The position numbers were made by a program, and so were the translations under genes. From Bacillus sp. 491mf (lineage in GTDB: Bacteria > Bacillota > Bacilli > Bacillales > Bacillaceae_G), in assembly GCF_900112415.1 (NCBI RefSeq), contig NZ_FOLV01000020.1:1-63075 (forward strand): 63,075 nucleotides of DNA, read 5' to 3'. This document shows positions 32,946 to 40,961 of the stretch, in pieces; within the stretch, counting starts at the first letter, position 1; each line of letters starts with the position of its first letter. The notes beneath the pieces were generated by a model. That model worked only from the letters and a program-made list of their open reading frames with translations, was not told where the DNA came from and ran no database searches.

Positions 32946-33833
32946 GTGAAAAAACACATTTACTTACTTTTACTTATCGTACTATTGATAGCTGGTTGTC
33001 AAAAATCACCAAAGCAAACAGCTCCTAAATTTCAAGGAGCGAAAAACGAAAAAGGATTACTGAACGTACTCCTTATCGGCAGCGATTCACGCGGAGAATC
33101 ACAAGCTAGAGCTGATACAATTATGATCGCACAGTATAATAAAGAAGCAAAAACGGTCAAGCTTGCTTCTATTATGCGCGATAGCTACGTAGAGATTCCT
33201 ACATACGATAAAAAGTATAATAAAATTAATGCCGCCTACTATTATGGCGGTCCTGAATTATTACGAAAAACGATTCAACATAACTTCGGAATCGATGTAT
33301 CTCATTACGTGACAGTGGATTTTGCTGCATTTGAAAAAATTGTAGATACTGTCGCACCAGAAGGAATTTCCGTAAACGTCACGCAGACAATCATCAATGA
33401 TATGGGATTACATGTAGAGCCTGGTCCTCAGCGATTACACGGAAAAGAGTTATTAAAATATGCACGGTTCCGTCATGATGCCGAAAGTGACTTTGGACGT
33501 GTAGGGCGCCAGCAAGAAGTACTGCAAGCATTGCAAACAGCCTTTACCGAAAAAGTGCAATCTGTAGACGGCGTCTTCCAATTACCTATGATCGTTCATG
33601 ACCTTCTCCCTTATATTCAAACGAGCATGGATACGCAAACGTTATTCTCACTCGGCAGTAACGTTCTCGCTCATCCTATTGAAAAAGTAGAAACGATGCG
33701 AGTCCCAATCGCAAACGGATACGAACCGAAAACATACGAACATGCCGGGGCAGTATTAGAACTTCATTCACAAAAAAATAAAGAAGCGATTCAAGACTTT
33801 TTTATGAATTCTACGAAAGCTGTAAACCACTAA
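32946..33833 (+). CDS. LytR-CpsA-Psr (LCP) family protein
   Basis: 295 residues, GTG start. N-terminal lipobox-like LLLIVLLIAGCQK (C18) suggests a lipoprotein, less usual than the single membrane anchor of most LCP proteins. The LCP domain has NVLLIGSDSRGESQARADTIMIAQY (about 40-64), the pyrophosphate-binding arginine region IMRDSYVEIP, KINAAYYYGGPEL and YARFRHDAESDFGRVGRQQEVL. LCP enzymes ligate teichoic acids or other anionic glycopolymers to peptidoglycan. Shorter than TagTUV but complete. Confidence 0.92.
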   Translation: MKKHIYLLLLIVLLIAGCQKSPKQTAPKFQGAKNEKGLLNVLLIGSDSRGESQARADTIMIAQYNKEAKTVKLASIMRDSYVEIPTYDKKYNKINAAYYYGGPELLRKTIQHNFGIDVSHYVTVDFAAFEKIVDTVAPEGISVNVTQTIINDMGLHVEPGPQRLHGKELLKYARFRHDAESDFGRVGRQQEVLQALQTAFTEKVQSVDGVFQLPMIVHDLLPYIQTSMDTQTLFSLGSNVLAHPIEKVETMRVPIANGYEPKTYEHAGAVLELHSQKNKEAIQDFFMNSTKAVNH

Positions 33834-33844
33834 AATCCCTTAAC

Positions 33845-33872
33845 AGACAAGGTGTATCTCACCTTGTTTTTT
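33845..33872 (+). terminator. terminator of the LCP gene
   Basis: ACAAGGTG-TATCT-CACCTTGT followed by TTTTTC. Confidence 0.88.
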
Positions 33873-33986
33873 CATTTCCGAGTTTTCAGCGCAAAAAACT
33901 TTTATTTTGTCGAATGTTTTACTTTCCTTTCTTCTCCTTCTCGTACTATAATTTTGTGTGTAACTATTATAAGAGAGGTATAAAAA

Positions 33987-34412
33987 ATGGACCGTAAAAA
34001 AAAACAAGAAGCTCTGTTATTTACCGCTTGGGGAACTGCGTTTGTTGCTACACTCGGAAGCTTATATTTTTCCGAAATTATGAAATTCGAACCATGTACA
34101 TTATGTTGGTACCAACGTATTTTTATGTATCCATTTGTGTTATTTCTTGGAATTGCAGTGGCGCGTAAAGATTATCGCATCGCCATCTATTCTTTTCCAA
34201 TCGCAAGCATCGGCGCTTGTATCTCGCTATACCATTATGCTATTCAAAAGGTTCCTGCTTTTTCAGAAGCCGGTGCAGTATGCGGACGAGTTCCATGTAC
34301 AGGACAATATATTAACTGGTTTGGCTTCATCACAATTCCATTTTTAGCACTAATTGCGTTTATCATCATTTCAATTTGTAGTTTTCTTTTATTAAAACAA
34401 ACAAGGAGATGA
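33987..34412 (+). CDS. bdbC: thiol-disulfide oxidoreductase, DsbB family (BdbC)
   Basis: 141 residues, four membrane helices. CTLC (37-40) lies in the first extracytoplasmic loop and C99/C104 in the second, the classic DsbB/BdbC arrangement; QR at 43-44 fits the quinone site. It re-oxidises an extracytoplasmic thioredoxin-like partner with menaquinone. The partner is probably the next gene, 4 nt away. AGAGAGG precedes the ATG. Confidence 0.92.
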   Translation: MDRKKKQEALLFTAWGTAFVATLGSLYFSEIMKFEPCTLCWYQRIFMYPFVLFLGIAVARKDYRIAIYSFPIASIGACISLYHYAIQKVPAFSEAGAVCGRVPCTGQYINWFGFITIPFLALIAFIIISICSFLLLKQTRR

Positions 34413-34416
34413 AGTA

Positions 34417-34833
34417 ATGAAGAAAATGTTTCTTTTTGGCGGTATTGTCATCGCTTTATTAATTACTATTTTTGCTGTATCAAACATGGAGAACAAAGAA
34501 GAAACAAAAACCGATTACTATACAAATAAAATTTCTTTAGATGATCTTCGAAAAAATATCCAAGAAAAGAAAGATCAAACAATTTATTTCTATAAAACAA
34601 GTTGTCCACACTGCCAAAGAGTATCACCAATTATTGTTCCAATGGCAAAAGATATGAACATTGATATGAAAGTGATCGACTTAGAAAATGAACCAGATGC
34701 TGTGTGGGATGAATTTAAAATTACAGGTACACCAGTGATCGTTCACTTTAAAGAAGGTAAAGAAGTAAGCCGCATTGAAGGAGAACAGCCGAAAGAAAAC
34801 TTTAAAAAGTGGTTTACAAACATGAAAAAGTAA
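34417..34833 (+). CDS. membrane-anchored thioredoxin-like protein (BdbA-like)
   Basis: 138 residues. N-terminal anchor (about 4-22), then a thioredoxin fold with CPHC at 63-66 (FYKTSCPHCQRVSP) and cis-proline ITGTPVIV. Length and domain match BdbA; BdbD is longer. In operon with bdbC (4-nt gap, AAGGAGATGAAGT ribosome site spanning the stop). Together they form an extracytoplasmic disulfide-forming pair. Confidence 0.85.
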   Translation: MKKMFLFGGIVIALLITIFAVSNMENKEETKTDYYTNKISLDDLRKNIQEKKDQTIYFYKTSCPHCQRVSPIIVPMAKDMNIDMKVIDLENEPDAVWDEFKITGTPVIVHFKEGKEVSRIEGEQPKENFKKWFTNMKK

Positions 34834-34908
34834 CAAGAAAAGGAAACTCTCTGTATACATGAAGTGTGCCCAAAAATCTCACACTACTTGTATAAGGAGG
34901 GGGATTCT

Positions 34909-35124
34909 ATGCCAGAAGTACGATGCTCTGTCTCTAACTGCTCATTTTGGGGACAAGGAAACTTTTGTCAAGCAACTGCCATCTTCGTACAACCGGACTC
35001 TCAAGAGGATACACACTCAGAAGACGAGTCATATACAGATACAATTTTATCTGGACAAGCAGTAGAAAGTTCGGCAACAACAAGCGTAGAAACATGTTGT
35101 CATACATTTCAGCCCAAACACTAA
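34909..35124 (+). CDS. DUF1540 cysteine-rich protein
   Basis: 71 residues from ATG 34909 (AAGGAGGGGGATTCT). The N-terminal EVRCSVSNCSFWGQGNFCQA and the C-terminal SVETCCHTFQP match DUF1540, small proteins with a probable zinc- or metal-binding cysteine set. Function unknown; they are common in spore formers. Terminator at 35131-35165. Confidence 0.85.
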   Translation: MPEVRCSVSNCSFWGQGNFCQATAIFVQPDSQEDTHSEDESYTDTILSGQAVESSATTSVETCCHTFQPKH

Positions 35125-35130
35125 ACCGCT

Positions 35131-35165
35131 GCCCATCTCGTACTGTATGAGATGGGCTTTCTTTT
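35131..35165 (+). terminator. terminator of the DUF1540 gene
   Basis: GCCCATCTC-GTACTGTAT-GAGATGGGC followed by TTTCTTTTT. Confidence 0.88.
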
Positions 35166-35176
35166 TATGCGCTCCC

Positions 35177-35431
35177 TTACTTCCAAGCATCATGCATTAT
35201 TGCAATATATACAATAAGAATAAAGGCCGTTCCAATTAATGTAACCCAGCGATATATACTATCTTCACACTCCCTCGCTTCAACAAATGCCCATACAAAT
35301 CCTACTAATAACAACAAGTCTACATACGGAATGTACATCGAAAAGATAAATGAAATAAACAAATATATAGCGAATAAGCATAATGTAATTAAAAAGATTT
35401 TAAATGCAAATTTACCATCTTCCTTTTCCAC
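35177..35431 (-). CDS. small membrane protein, unknown
   Basis: 84 residues with three predicted helices (about 9-31, 35-48, 58-78). Acidic/basic start MEKEDGKFAFK and a conserved-looking EARECED between helices 2 and 3. Not recognised. GAGGGGGAG precedes the ATG, so it is probably translated. Convergent with the DUF1540 gene and downstream of the L,D-transpeptidase on the same strand, but a terminator separates them. Confidence 0.7.
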   Translation of the reverse strand: MEKEDGKFAFKIFLITLCLFAIYLFISFIFSMYIPYVDLLLLVGFVWAFVEARECEDSIYRWVTLIGTAFILIVYIAIMHDAWK

Positions 35432-35487
35432 CCTATACTCCCCCTCATCTTTACAACATTCTATTCAAAGAGGGATTCAAGTGCGAT

Positions 35488-35524
35488 ATAAAGTGAAACT
35501 TCCAAATTGGGCCTTTACTGGCAA
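35488..35524. repeat. internally deleted bcr1 remnant
   Basis: ATAAAGTGAAACTT joins directly to CCAAATTGGGCCTTTACTGG, which correspond to the first 14 nt and the AACCAATCGGGCTTTTACGGG part of bcr1. The hairpin between and the whole 3' half are missing. Confidence 0.5.
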
Positions 35525-35560
35525 TAAAAAAAGGATACCATGCCCAAATGGTATCCTTTA
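35525..35560 (-). terminator. terminator of the L,D-transpeptidase gene
   Basis: AAGGATACCA-TTTGGGCA-TGGTATCCTT followed by TTTTTATT on the minus strand. Confidence 0.88.
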
Positions 35561-36334
35561 TTTCACCTCATATTTTCGTTTATATATGTTACTTAATATA
35601 GAGTAAGGAACCTGCTCATATTTTACCGTTATTTCTTTGCCATCCATAATATACAAATTATTTCCTATATAATATAGCCCGTTCTTTCCTATCGAATACA
35701 CAGGATATACTTCATTCGGTAATACGGTTTGAATTTCTGTAAATTTCCCGTTCGGTTCTTGCCAATATATTTTCGTCTGATCGATCGTTGTAATCTTCCC
35801 GATCTGTTCCTCCTCTAACACACGTCCGTTCCAGCTAACAACCCGGTATCCAAGTTGATGCGCCGCATATTCAGGTGATGTATGAAAACGAGTAATAATT
35901 ACCTTCGTTTGTAGTGGAATTCGCTCATACAACCATTGAATATCCCGGTCATGCATACGAATGCACCCGTTTGATTCACGCTGGCCAATCGACCATTCAC
36001 GATTCGTCCCATGAATGGCATATTCATTTTTATTTAAGCCCATCCACCTAGTTCCGAGTGGATTATTATGTGCACCACCCGGGATTTTTTTTCGATGATA
36101 TTCTTTATTTTTATATTTATTAATAATGCAAAACGATCCTTCTGGTGTAGGTGTATGTTTCTTGCCAGTTGTAATCGGAAAAGTTCGCACATAATTTCCA
36201 TCTTTAAAAAAAGATAATTGATTTGTTGTTAAATTGATAAGCAATAAATGATCTGCCTTCTCAGCAAAAGTGATCGGTACACATAAAAAAAAGAAAAGAA
36301 ACAATAATGCAAGTGAACATGCTTTTTTCATCAT
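35558..36334 (-). CDS. L,D-transpeptidase (YkuD family), secreted
   Basis: 258 residues from ATG 36334; 36331 is equally possible behind GAGGTG. Signal peptide about 1-24 (cleavage after TFA). YkuD domain at about 28-160 with the catalytic signature HGTN ... SNGCIRM (Cys in SNGC), then a C-terminal beta-rich region without a LysM. It makes 3-3 crosslinks or links wall components in peptidoglycan; secreted versions in bacilli are often spore- or envelope-associated. Monocistronic. Confidence 0.92.
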   Translation of the reverse strand: MMKKACSLALLFLFFFLCVPITFAEKADHLLLINLTTNQLSFFKDGNYVRTFPITTGKKHTPTPEGSFCIINKYKNKEYHRKKIPGGAHNNPLGTRWMGLNKNEYAIHGTNREWSIGQRESNGCIRMHDRDIQWLYERIPLQTKVIITRFHTSPEYAAHQLGYRVVSWNGRVLEEEQIGKITTIDQTKIYWQEPNGKFTEIQTVLPNEVYPVYSIGKNGLYYIGNNLYIMDGKEITVKYEQVPYSILSNIYKRKYEVK

Positions 36335-36385
36335 TGTCACCTCAAAATCTCATCATGAAAATACTATGGTTCATTTAGTTTTTAC

Positions 36386-36545
36386 TATAAAGTGAAACTT
36401 TAATCAGTGGGGGGTTTTTTTCATCCCCCACTGATTATTAGTTGAACCAATCGGGCTTTTACGGGCAGTTTATCTCCCACCTAACTTCTTTGCTTTTGCT
36501 GAATTTTGAGGTGGGAGTGTTACTGCCCATTAATGCGGGATAAAT
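36386..36545. repeat. full-length bcr1-type element
   Basis: About 160 nt from TATAAAGTGAAACTTTAATC to GCGGGATAAAT, the length expected of bcr1 (about 155 bp). It has the GTGGGGGG/CCCCCAC hairpin and the GTGGGAG/ACTGCCCA element. It occupies part of the 36335-36709 gap together with the tandem repeat below. Confidence 0.75.
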
Positions 36546-36589
36546 CCAATTCTTATGAACGAGAGCTGACCTTAAGGCCAGTTCTCAAA

Positions 36590-36692
36590 AATATCGGCGC
36601 TTTTTACAATATATCGGCGGAAATGGTACATTTATCGGCGCTATTTTTGATATATCGGCGCTTCGACACAAAATAAAGATTCCTCGACACAT
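36590..36692. repeat. tandem ATATCGGCG repeat cluster
   Basis: Five copies of the (AT)ATCGGCG core occur at irregular 20-28-nt steps, ending CGCTTCGACACAAAATAAAG. A second cluster of the same build is at 59975-60075. Not a CRISPR: spacers are short, AT-rich and similar to one another. Confidence 0.65.
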
Positions 36693-36709
36693 CCCGACAT
36701 AAAAACTCC

Positions 36710-37573
36710 CTAACCGTTAACAATTACGCCTCCGTTAACGTGAATAATTTGCCCGGAAACATAAGTAGAATCACTTGAAGCCAAATAGACATACGCCGGT
36801 GCTAATTCATACGGTTGTCCTGGCCGTTTCATTGGAACATTGCTGCCAAATTCAGATACTTTTTTCTCATCGAAACTTGACGGGATCAGCGGTGTCCAAA
36901 TTGGCCCTGGGGCAACGCCGTTAACTCGAATGCCTTTGGGAACTAAAGATTTTGCCAATGAACGTGTAAAAGAAACAATCGCTCCTTTTGTTGCTGAATA
37001 ATCAATAAGCTGCTCATTTCCTTCATACGCCGTAATGGAAGCGGTGTTCACAATAACATCCCCTTGTTTTAAATGAGCAAGTGCCGCTTTTGTTATATAA
37101 AAGTACGAGAAAATATTAATCCGAAACGTCTTTTCTAGTTGCTCTGCTGTAATAAACTCTAAACCTTGCTGCGGATATTGCTGCGCGGCATTATTCACGA
37201 CAATATTTAAACCACCCAATTGCGCCGCAGCCTCCGTTACAACTTGCTGACAATGCTGCTCATCACTTATATCTCCCGGAATTAACACGCACCGTGCACC
37301 TTGCTGTTCAACCCAGCGCTTCGTTTCTTCTGCATCTTCATGTTCATCTAAATATGCAATGGCGATATTTGCCCCCTCTTTCGCAAAAGCAATCGCTACC
37401 GCTCTCCCAATTCCGCTGTCTCCTCCCGTAATCAATGCGGATTTCCCTTTAAGCTTCCCGCTTCCTACATACTTCTCATCTATACATTTCGGGCGTGGAT
37501 TCATGATTTTCTCAATTCCCGGCTGTTTCTCTTGATGTTGCGGGGGGAGTGTTTTCTTCGGTTGTTCCGTCAT
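36710..37573 (-). CDS. SDR-family oxidoreductase (YhdF/YhxC-like)
   Basis: 287 residues from ATG 37573 with AAGGAGG 9 nt upstream. An N-terminal extension (PPQHQEKQPGIEKIMNPRP) precedes the Rossmann motif TGGDSGIGRA, NNAAQQYPQ, catalytic YSATKGA (Tyr, Lys) and PGPIWTPLIP. The extension is typical of the general-stress SDR group (YhdF, YhxC, GsiB neighbours). Substrate unknown; NAD(P)-dependent. Confidence 0.9.
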   Translation of the reverse strand: MTEQPKKTLPPQHQEKQPGIEKIMNPRPKCIDEKYVGSGKLKGKSALITGGDSGIGRAVAIAFAKEGANIAIAYLDEHEDAEETKRWVEQQGARCVLIPGDISDEQHCQQVVTEAAAQLGGLNIVVNNAAQQYPQQGLEFITAEQLEKTFRINIFSYFYITKAALAHLKQGDVIVNTASITAYEGNEQLIDYSATKGAIVSFTRSLAKSLVPKGIRVNGVAPGPIWTPLIPSSFDEKKVSEFGSNVPMKRPGQPYELAPAYVYLASSDSTYVSGQIIHVNGGVIVNG

Positions 37574-37745
37574 ACTGTAAAACCTCCTTATCATATGTCT
37601 TTCTTATGATGTACGAAATCAAAAAATATACTTAATTCTTACAAAAAACGAAATATATACATAGAAAATGTGTTTAACATTCGAATTTCCAACATAAAAC
37701 ACCGAAAAAATGAATTTTTTTCGATAAATCCCTTGCCAAAAAACA

Positions 37746-37792
37746 AAATAACGAATATTATATATAACTGTTGTAACAATTATTCGTAAAAA
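37746..37792 (+). promoter_or_regulatory. candidate PurR box pair
   Basis: ACGAATA (37751-37757) and its inverse TATTCGT (37781-37787) flank 23 nt. The CGAA core in inverted orientation at about this distance is the layout of PurR boxes upstream of purine genes. No guanine riboswitch is present in 37600-37800. Confidence 0.4.
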
Positions 37793-37806
37793 GAAAGGAT
37801 GTTTTT

Positions 37807-39108
37807 ATGTTTAACCTTTCAAAACATCAAACTTCTATTAAAACTGAAATTTCAGCTGGTATTATTACCTTCTTAACAATGGCATATATTATTGTCGTAA
37901 ACCCAGTCATCCTTGGTGATGCAGGCGTTCCATTTGAACAAGCATTTACAGCAACAATCATCGCTGCTGTTATCGGAACATTATGCATGGCATTCTTCGC
38001 AAATTTACCAATTGCAATTGCACCAGGTATGGGATTAAATGCTTACTTTGCTTACTCAGTTGTAAAAACTCATGAAGGCATGACATTCGCAATTGCTTTC
38101 TCTGCTGTATTCGTAGCAGGTATGATTTTAATTTTGCTATCATTAACTTCTTTCCGTACAAAATTAATGGAAGCAATTCCTGAAAACTTAAAACATGCTA
38201 TTACAGCTGGTATCGGTTTATTTATCGCATTTATCGGCTTGCGTTTAACAGGGATTGTGACAAAACATCCTTCCAATTTAGTTGGACTTGGAGACCTTCA
38301 CTCTCCGTCTGTTTTACTTGCATTAGCTGGACTTGCGATTACGTTAGTACTAATGTCTTTAAACGTGAACGGTGCATTATTTATCGGTATGTTCTTAACA
38401 GGAATTATCGCTTACTTTACTGGACAATTATCGTTTTCAAGCGGAGTTACCTCTCTGCCTGGTTTACCAGAAGGCGTAATTGTTTCCAATCCAATAACAG
38501 CAGTGTCTGATGTTATTCACTACGGATTATACGGCGTTGTTTTCTCGCTCTTCCTTGTAACATTATTCGATACAACAGGTACACTTCTTGGCGTTTCACA
38601 GCAAGGTGGCCTTATGAAAGATGGAAAACTTCCAAATGCTGGACGCGCTCTTCTTTCAGATTCTATTTCAGCAACGATTGGTTCTATGTTCGGTACAACA
38701 CCAACAACCGCTTATATTGAATCTTCTGCTGGTGTTGCGGCTGGTGGTCGTACAGGCTTAACAACATTAACTGTTGCAATATTATTTGCAGCAACTGCAT
38801 TCTTCGGACCACTTGTTGGTGCAGTATCTGGCGTTTCCGCTATTACAGCGCCGTCATTAATTATTGTTGGTAGCTTAATGATGGGCGCAGTTCGTCATAT
38901 TGATTGGGATGCATTCGATGAAGCTTTCCCAGCATTTTTAGTAATTTTAAGCATGCCGCTTACATCAAGCATTGCAACAGGTATTGCGCTTGGCTTCATT
39001 TCATACCCGCTTATGAAAGTAGCAAAAGGACAATTCCGTGCGGTTCATCCGCTTGTATATGTATTTGCTATTTTGTTTGCTTATCAGTTAGTGTTTATAC
39101 CGCATTAA
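37807..39108 (+). CDS. NCS2-family guanine/hypoxanthine permease (PbuG-like)
   Basis: 433 residues, about 13 membrane segments. AzgA-type signatures are EISAGIITFLTMAYIIVVNP (about 13-32), PGMGLNAYFAYSVV, DTTGTLLGVS and the TTAYIESSAGVAAGGRTGLT loop. It imports purine bases by proton symport; PbuG and PbuO cannot be separated by eye. AAGAAAGGATG precedes the ATG. Confidence 0.92.
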   Translation: MFNLSKHQTSIKTEISAGIITFLTMAYIIVVNPVILGDAGVPFEQAFTATIIAAVIGTLCMAFFANLPIAIAPGMGLNAYFAYSVVKTHEGMTFAIAFSAVFVAGMILILLSLTSFRTKLMEAIPENLKHAITAGIGLFIAFIGLRLTGIVTKHPSNLVGLGDLHSPSVLLALAGLAITLVLMSLNVNGALFIGMFLTGIIAYFTGQLSFSSGVTSLPGLPEGVIVSNPITAVSDVIHYGLYGVVFSLFLVTLFDTTGTLLGVSQQGGLMKDGKLPNAGRALLSDSISATIGSMFGTTPTTAYIESSAGVAAGGRTGLTTLTVAILFAATAFFGPLVGAVSGVSAITAPSLIIVGSLMMGAVRHIDWDAFDEAFPAFLVILSMPLTSSIATGIALGFISYPLMKVAKGQFRAVHPLVYVFAILFAYQLVFIPH

Positions 39109-39143
39109 AAAAAGGTGACTCACAATTTTGAGTCACCTTTTTT
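39108..39143. terminator. bidirectional terminator between the permease and patatin genes
   Basis: AAAAGGTGACTCA-CAATTT-TGAGTCACCTTTTTT, usable from both strands. Confidence 0.9.
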
Positions 39144-39996
39144 ACTTACTAAGAAATTGCACCAAATCTCCATGCATTTTCTCAGCATCTCGAAATCCTT
39201 GATCATACAAGCGCTGTAATTTGTCTGGATTCTTCTCCATACGATCCACTTGTAATTGCTCTGTCGGCCGAATCACAAATATATTTCCAGCTGCTTCTTC
39301 GTTTTCAATATAATGAAGAGTCTCATTATAAACTTCGTAGCGAGTTAGCATTGCATCTACTAATTTAGGATATTCTTTATATGCTTTCCCTGCAATCCAA
39401 CCAAATTTTGATTTTTTCTTCATATATCCTTTATTCCTTGTCAAAATAACAACTGATTTTCTGTAACCGTCTTCCTGCGCTTTTCGAACAGGAATCGGAT
39501 CTGAGATGCCGCCATCCAATAACTTTTTCCCGGAAAATTCTACGACAGGTGCGACAAAAGGCAATGAACTTGATGCCTGTAATACCGTTAATGAGTCTTC
39601 TTGTGAACGGCCTTTTTCAAAATAGACAGGTTGTCCTGTTTCACAATCCGTTGTTCCAACAAGAAATTGTTGCTCCGTATTAAAATACGTTTCAAAATCA
39701 AACGGCACATGCTGCAATGGAATTTCATGAAAGATAAAATCCATATCAAAGAGCTGACGCTTTTTCAAAAAGTTTTTATACGATAAATATCTTGGATGTG
39801 TCACATATTCAATGTTTACTGTTTTATTTCTCTCTTTTTGTTTTGAAAGATACGACGCTGCATTACACGCACCTGCTGATACACCAATCACATATGGAAA
39901 ATGCAAATTATTCTCCATAAAATATTCTAAAACACCAGCTGTATATACGCCGCGCATACCGCCGCCTTCTAATACTAAACCCGTATTTTCAAGCAT
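39142..39996 (-). CDS. patatin-like phospholipase
   Basis: 284 residues from ATG 39996 (AGGAGAGAGAGCC). Glycine-rich LEGGGMRGVYTAGVLEYF, nucleophile elbow GVSAG (Ser), and the catalytic DGG in LLDGGISDPIPV complete the Ser-Asp dyad. It resembles bacterial YjjU/YqhO-type acyl hydrolases; no signal, so cytoplasmic. Substrate not known. Confidence 0.92.
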   Translation of the reverse strand: MLENTGLVLEGGGMRGVYTAGVLEYFMENNLHFPYVIGVSAGACNAASYLSKQKERNKTVNIEYVTHPRYLSYKNFLKKRQLFDMDFIFHEIPLQHVPFDFETYFNTEQQFLVGTTDCETGQPVYFEKGRSQEDSLTVLQASSSLPFVAPVVEFSGKKLLDGGISDPIPVRKAQEDGYRKSVVILTRNKGYMKKKSKFGWIAGKAYKEYPKLVDAMLTRYEVYNETLHYIENEEAAGNIFVIRPTEQLQVDRMEKNPDKLQRLYDQGFRDAEKMHGDLVQFLSK

Positions 39997-40121
39997 GGCT
40001 CTCTCTCCTCGTTTTATATATACTGTATAATGATTCACGTTGTTAACTATCTCTTTCTATTATATAAAAAACGATTAGAAAACCATACTCAGACGACTTG
40101 ACTGAAAGAAAATATTTCTTG

Positions 40122-40298
40122 CTAATTCACTTTTTTAAAACCTCTAGATATAAAATACAAAATTAAATTAATTGAAACTAAAATTAAATTTATACAAATT
40201 ACCGCTACATCATTTTTTAGCAAAGAATTCGTCACAACCAATATTAATAGGCTAATTCCTGCAATCAACGATACGTTATTTTTTATCATTGTTAACAT
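40122..40298 (-). CDS. small two-helix membrane protein, unknown
   Basis: 58 residues from ATG 40298 (GGAAGGTG upstream). Two hydrophobic segments (about 8-24, 30-50) and a basic end RGFKKVN. Not recognised. Directly follows the MarR gene on the same strand (36 nt), so possibly co-transcribed with it. Confidence 0.6.
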   Translation of the reverse strand: MLTMIKNNVSLIAGISLLILVVTNSLLKNDVAVICINLILVSINLILYFISRGFKKVN

Positions 40299-40334
40299 AA
40301 AAAACACCTTCCCTCTTAACCATATTACTTCCCG

Positions 40335-40805
40335 TTATTTCCCCTTCGTTCCTATATGCATCGTTACATCCGCTATGAATTGGTGAATAACCTCCAGCTC
40401 TTCTTTTGTATATTTGTCTAAAAGTGATAACCACTCTTCTTCCGCTTCATTATGTAACGTTTCATGAGCATGATATATTTCTCTTCCTTTGTCTGTTAAA
40501 CGGAAAAATATTTCTTTTTGGTTATTCAACATTTTCATCTTTTCAACAAAGTTTTTATTAAATAATTTTGTACAAATTTTAGAAATAGCTCCTTTTGTCA
40601 TCCCCATACTTTCAGTAATTGCTGTTACATTCATCAGGCCTTGTTGTCCGATACAGGCAATCACATGTAATTCTGATAATGAAATATCATTTATCCCCAT
40701 TTCCCCTAAAAACTGTTCCTGTACTTCTTTCTTATATTCTTCCTTCTTATGAATAAGTGCTTGAATATCGACTAGTATTTGTTTTTGCTCAGCTGTTCGG
40801 TTCAA
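40335..40805 (-). CDS. MarR-family transcriptional regulator
   Basis: 156 residues from TTG 40805, with GGAGGG 7 nt upstream. Winged helix at about 50-115 (LSELHVIACIGQQGLMNVTAITESMGMTKGAISKICTKLFNKNFVEK) and a long C-terminal dimerisation helix. It is divergent from an MFS transporter, with two GTTTCC/GGAAAC palindromes between them; it probably represses both genes until a ligand binds. Confidence 0.92.
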   Translation of the reverse strand: MNRTAEQKQILVDIQALIHKKEEYKKEVQEQFLGEMGINDISLSELHVIACIGQQGLMNVTAITESMGMTKGAISKICTKLFNKNFVEKMKMLNNQKEIFFRLTDKGREIYHAHETLHNEAEEEWLSLLDKYTKEELEVIHQFIADVTMHIGTKGK

Positions 40806-40827
40806 TTTGTTTCCCTCCAAACACAAT

Positions 40828-40848
40828 TTACGTTTCCTTAGAAACAAT
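40828..40848. promoter_or_regulatory. MarR operator, promoter-proximal to the regulator
   Basis: CGTTTCC-TTA-GAAAC is an imperfect version of the 40925-40948 palindrome, 25 nt upstream of the marR-type start. Confidence 0.6.
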
Positions 40849-40924
40849 TATACCGCATAGAATTTCAGATTAAAAACAAAACCCATATTATCTATTTACA
40901 AAAAAGAAAATCGTGTTAAAATTA

Positions 40925-40948
40925 TTTTAGTTTCCAAGGAAACTAAAA
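40925..40948. promoter_or_regulatory. MarR operator, promoter-proximal to the MFS gene
   Basis: Arms TTTTAGTTTCC and GGAAACTAAAA are perfectly complementary over 11 bp around a 2-nt centre, directly before the ribosome binding site of the MFS gene. Confidence 0.8.
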
Positions 40949-40961
40949 AGGAGGAGTATTG

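Noticed and set aside
36590-36692. Possible CRISPR array (repeated ATATCGGCG)
   Set aside because: Repeats are only 9-12 nt, spacers are short and similar, and no cas genes are present.
37595-37806. Guanine riboswitch upstream of the NCS2 permease
   Set aside because: None of the conserved purine-aptamer loop sequences is present; only short hairpins and CGAA boxes.
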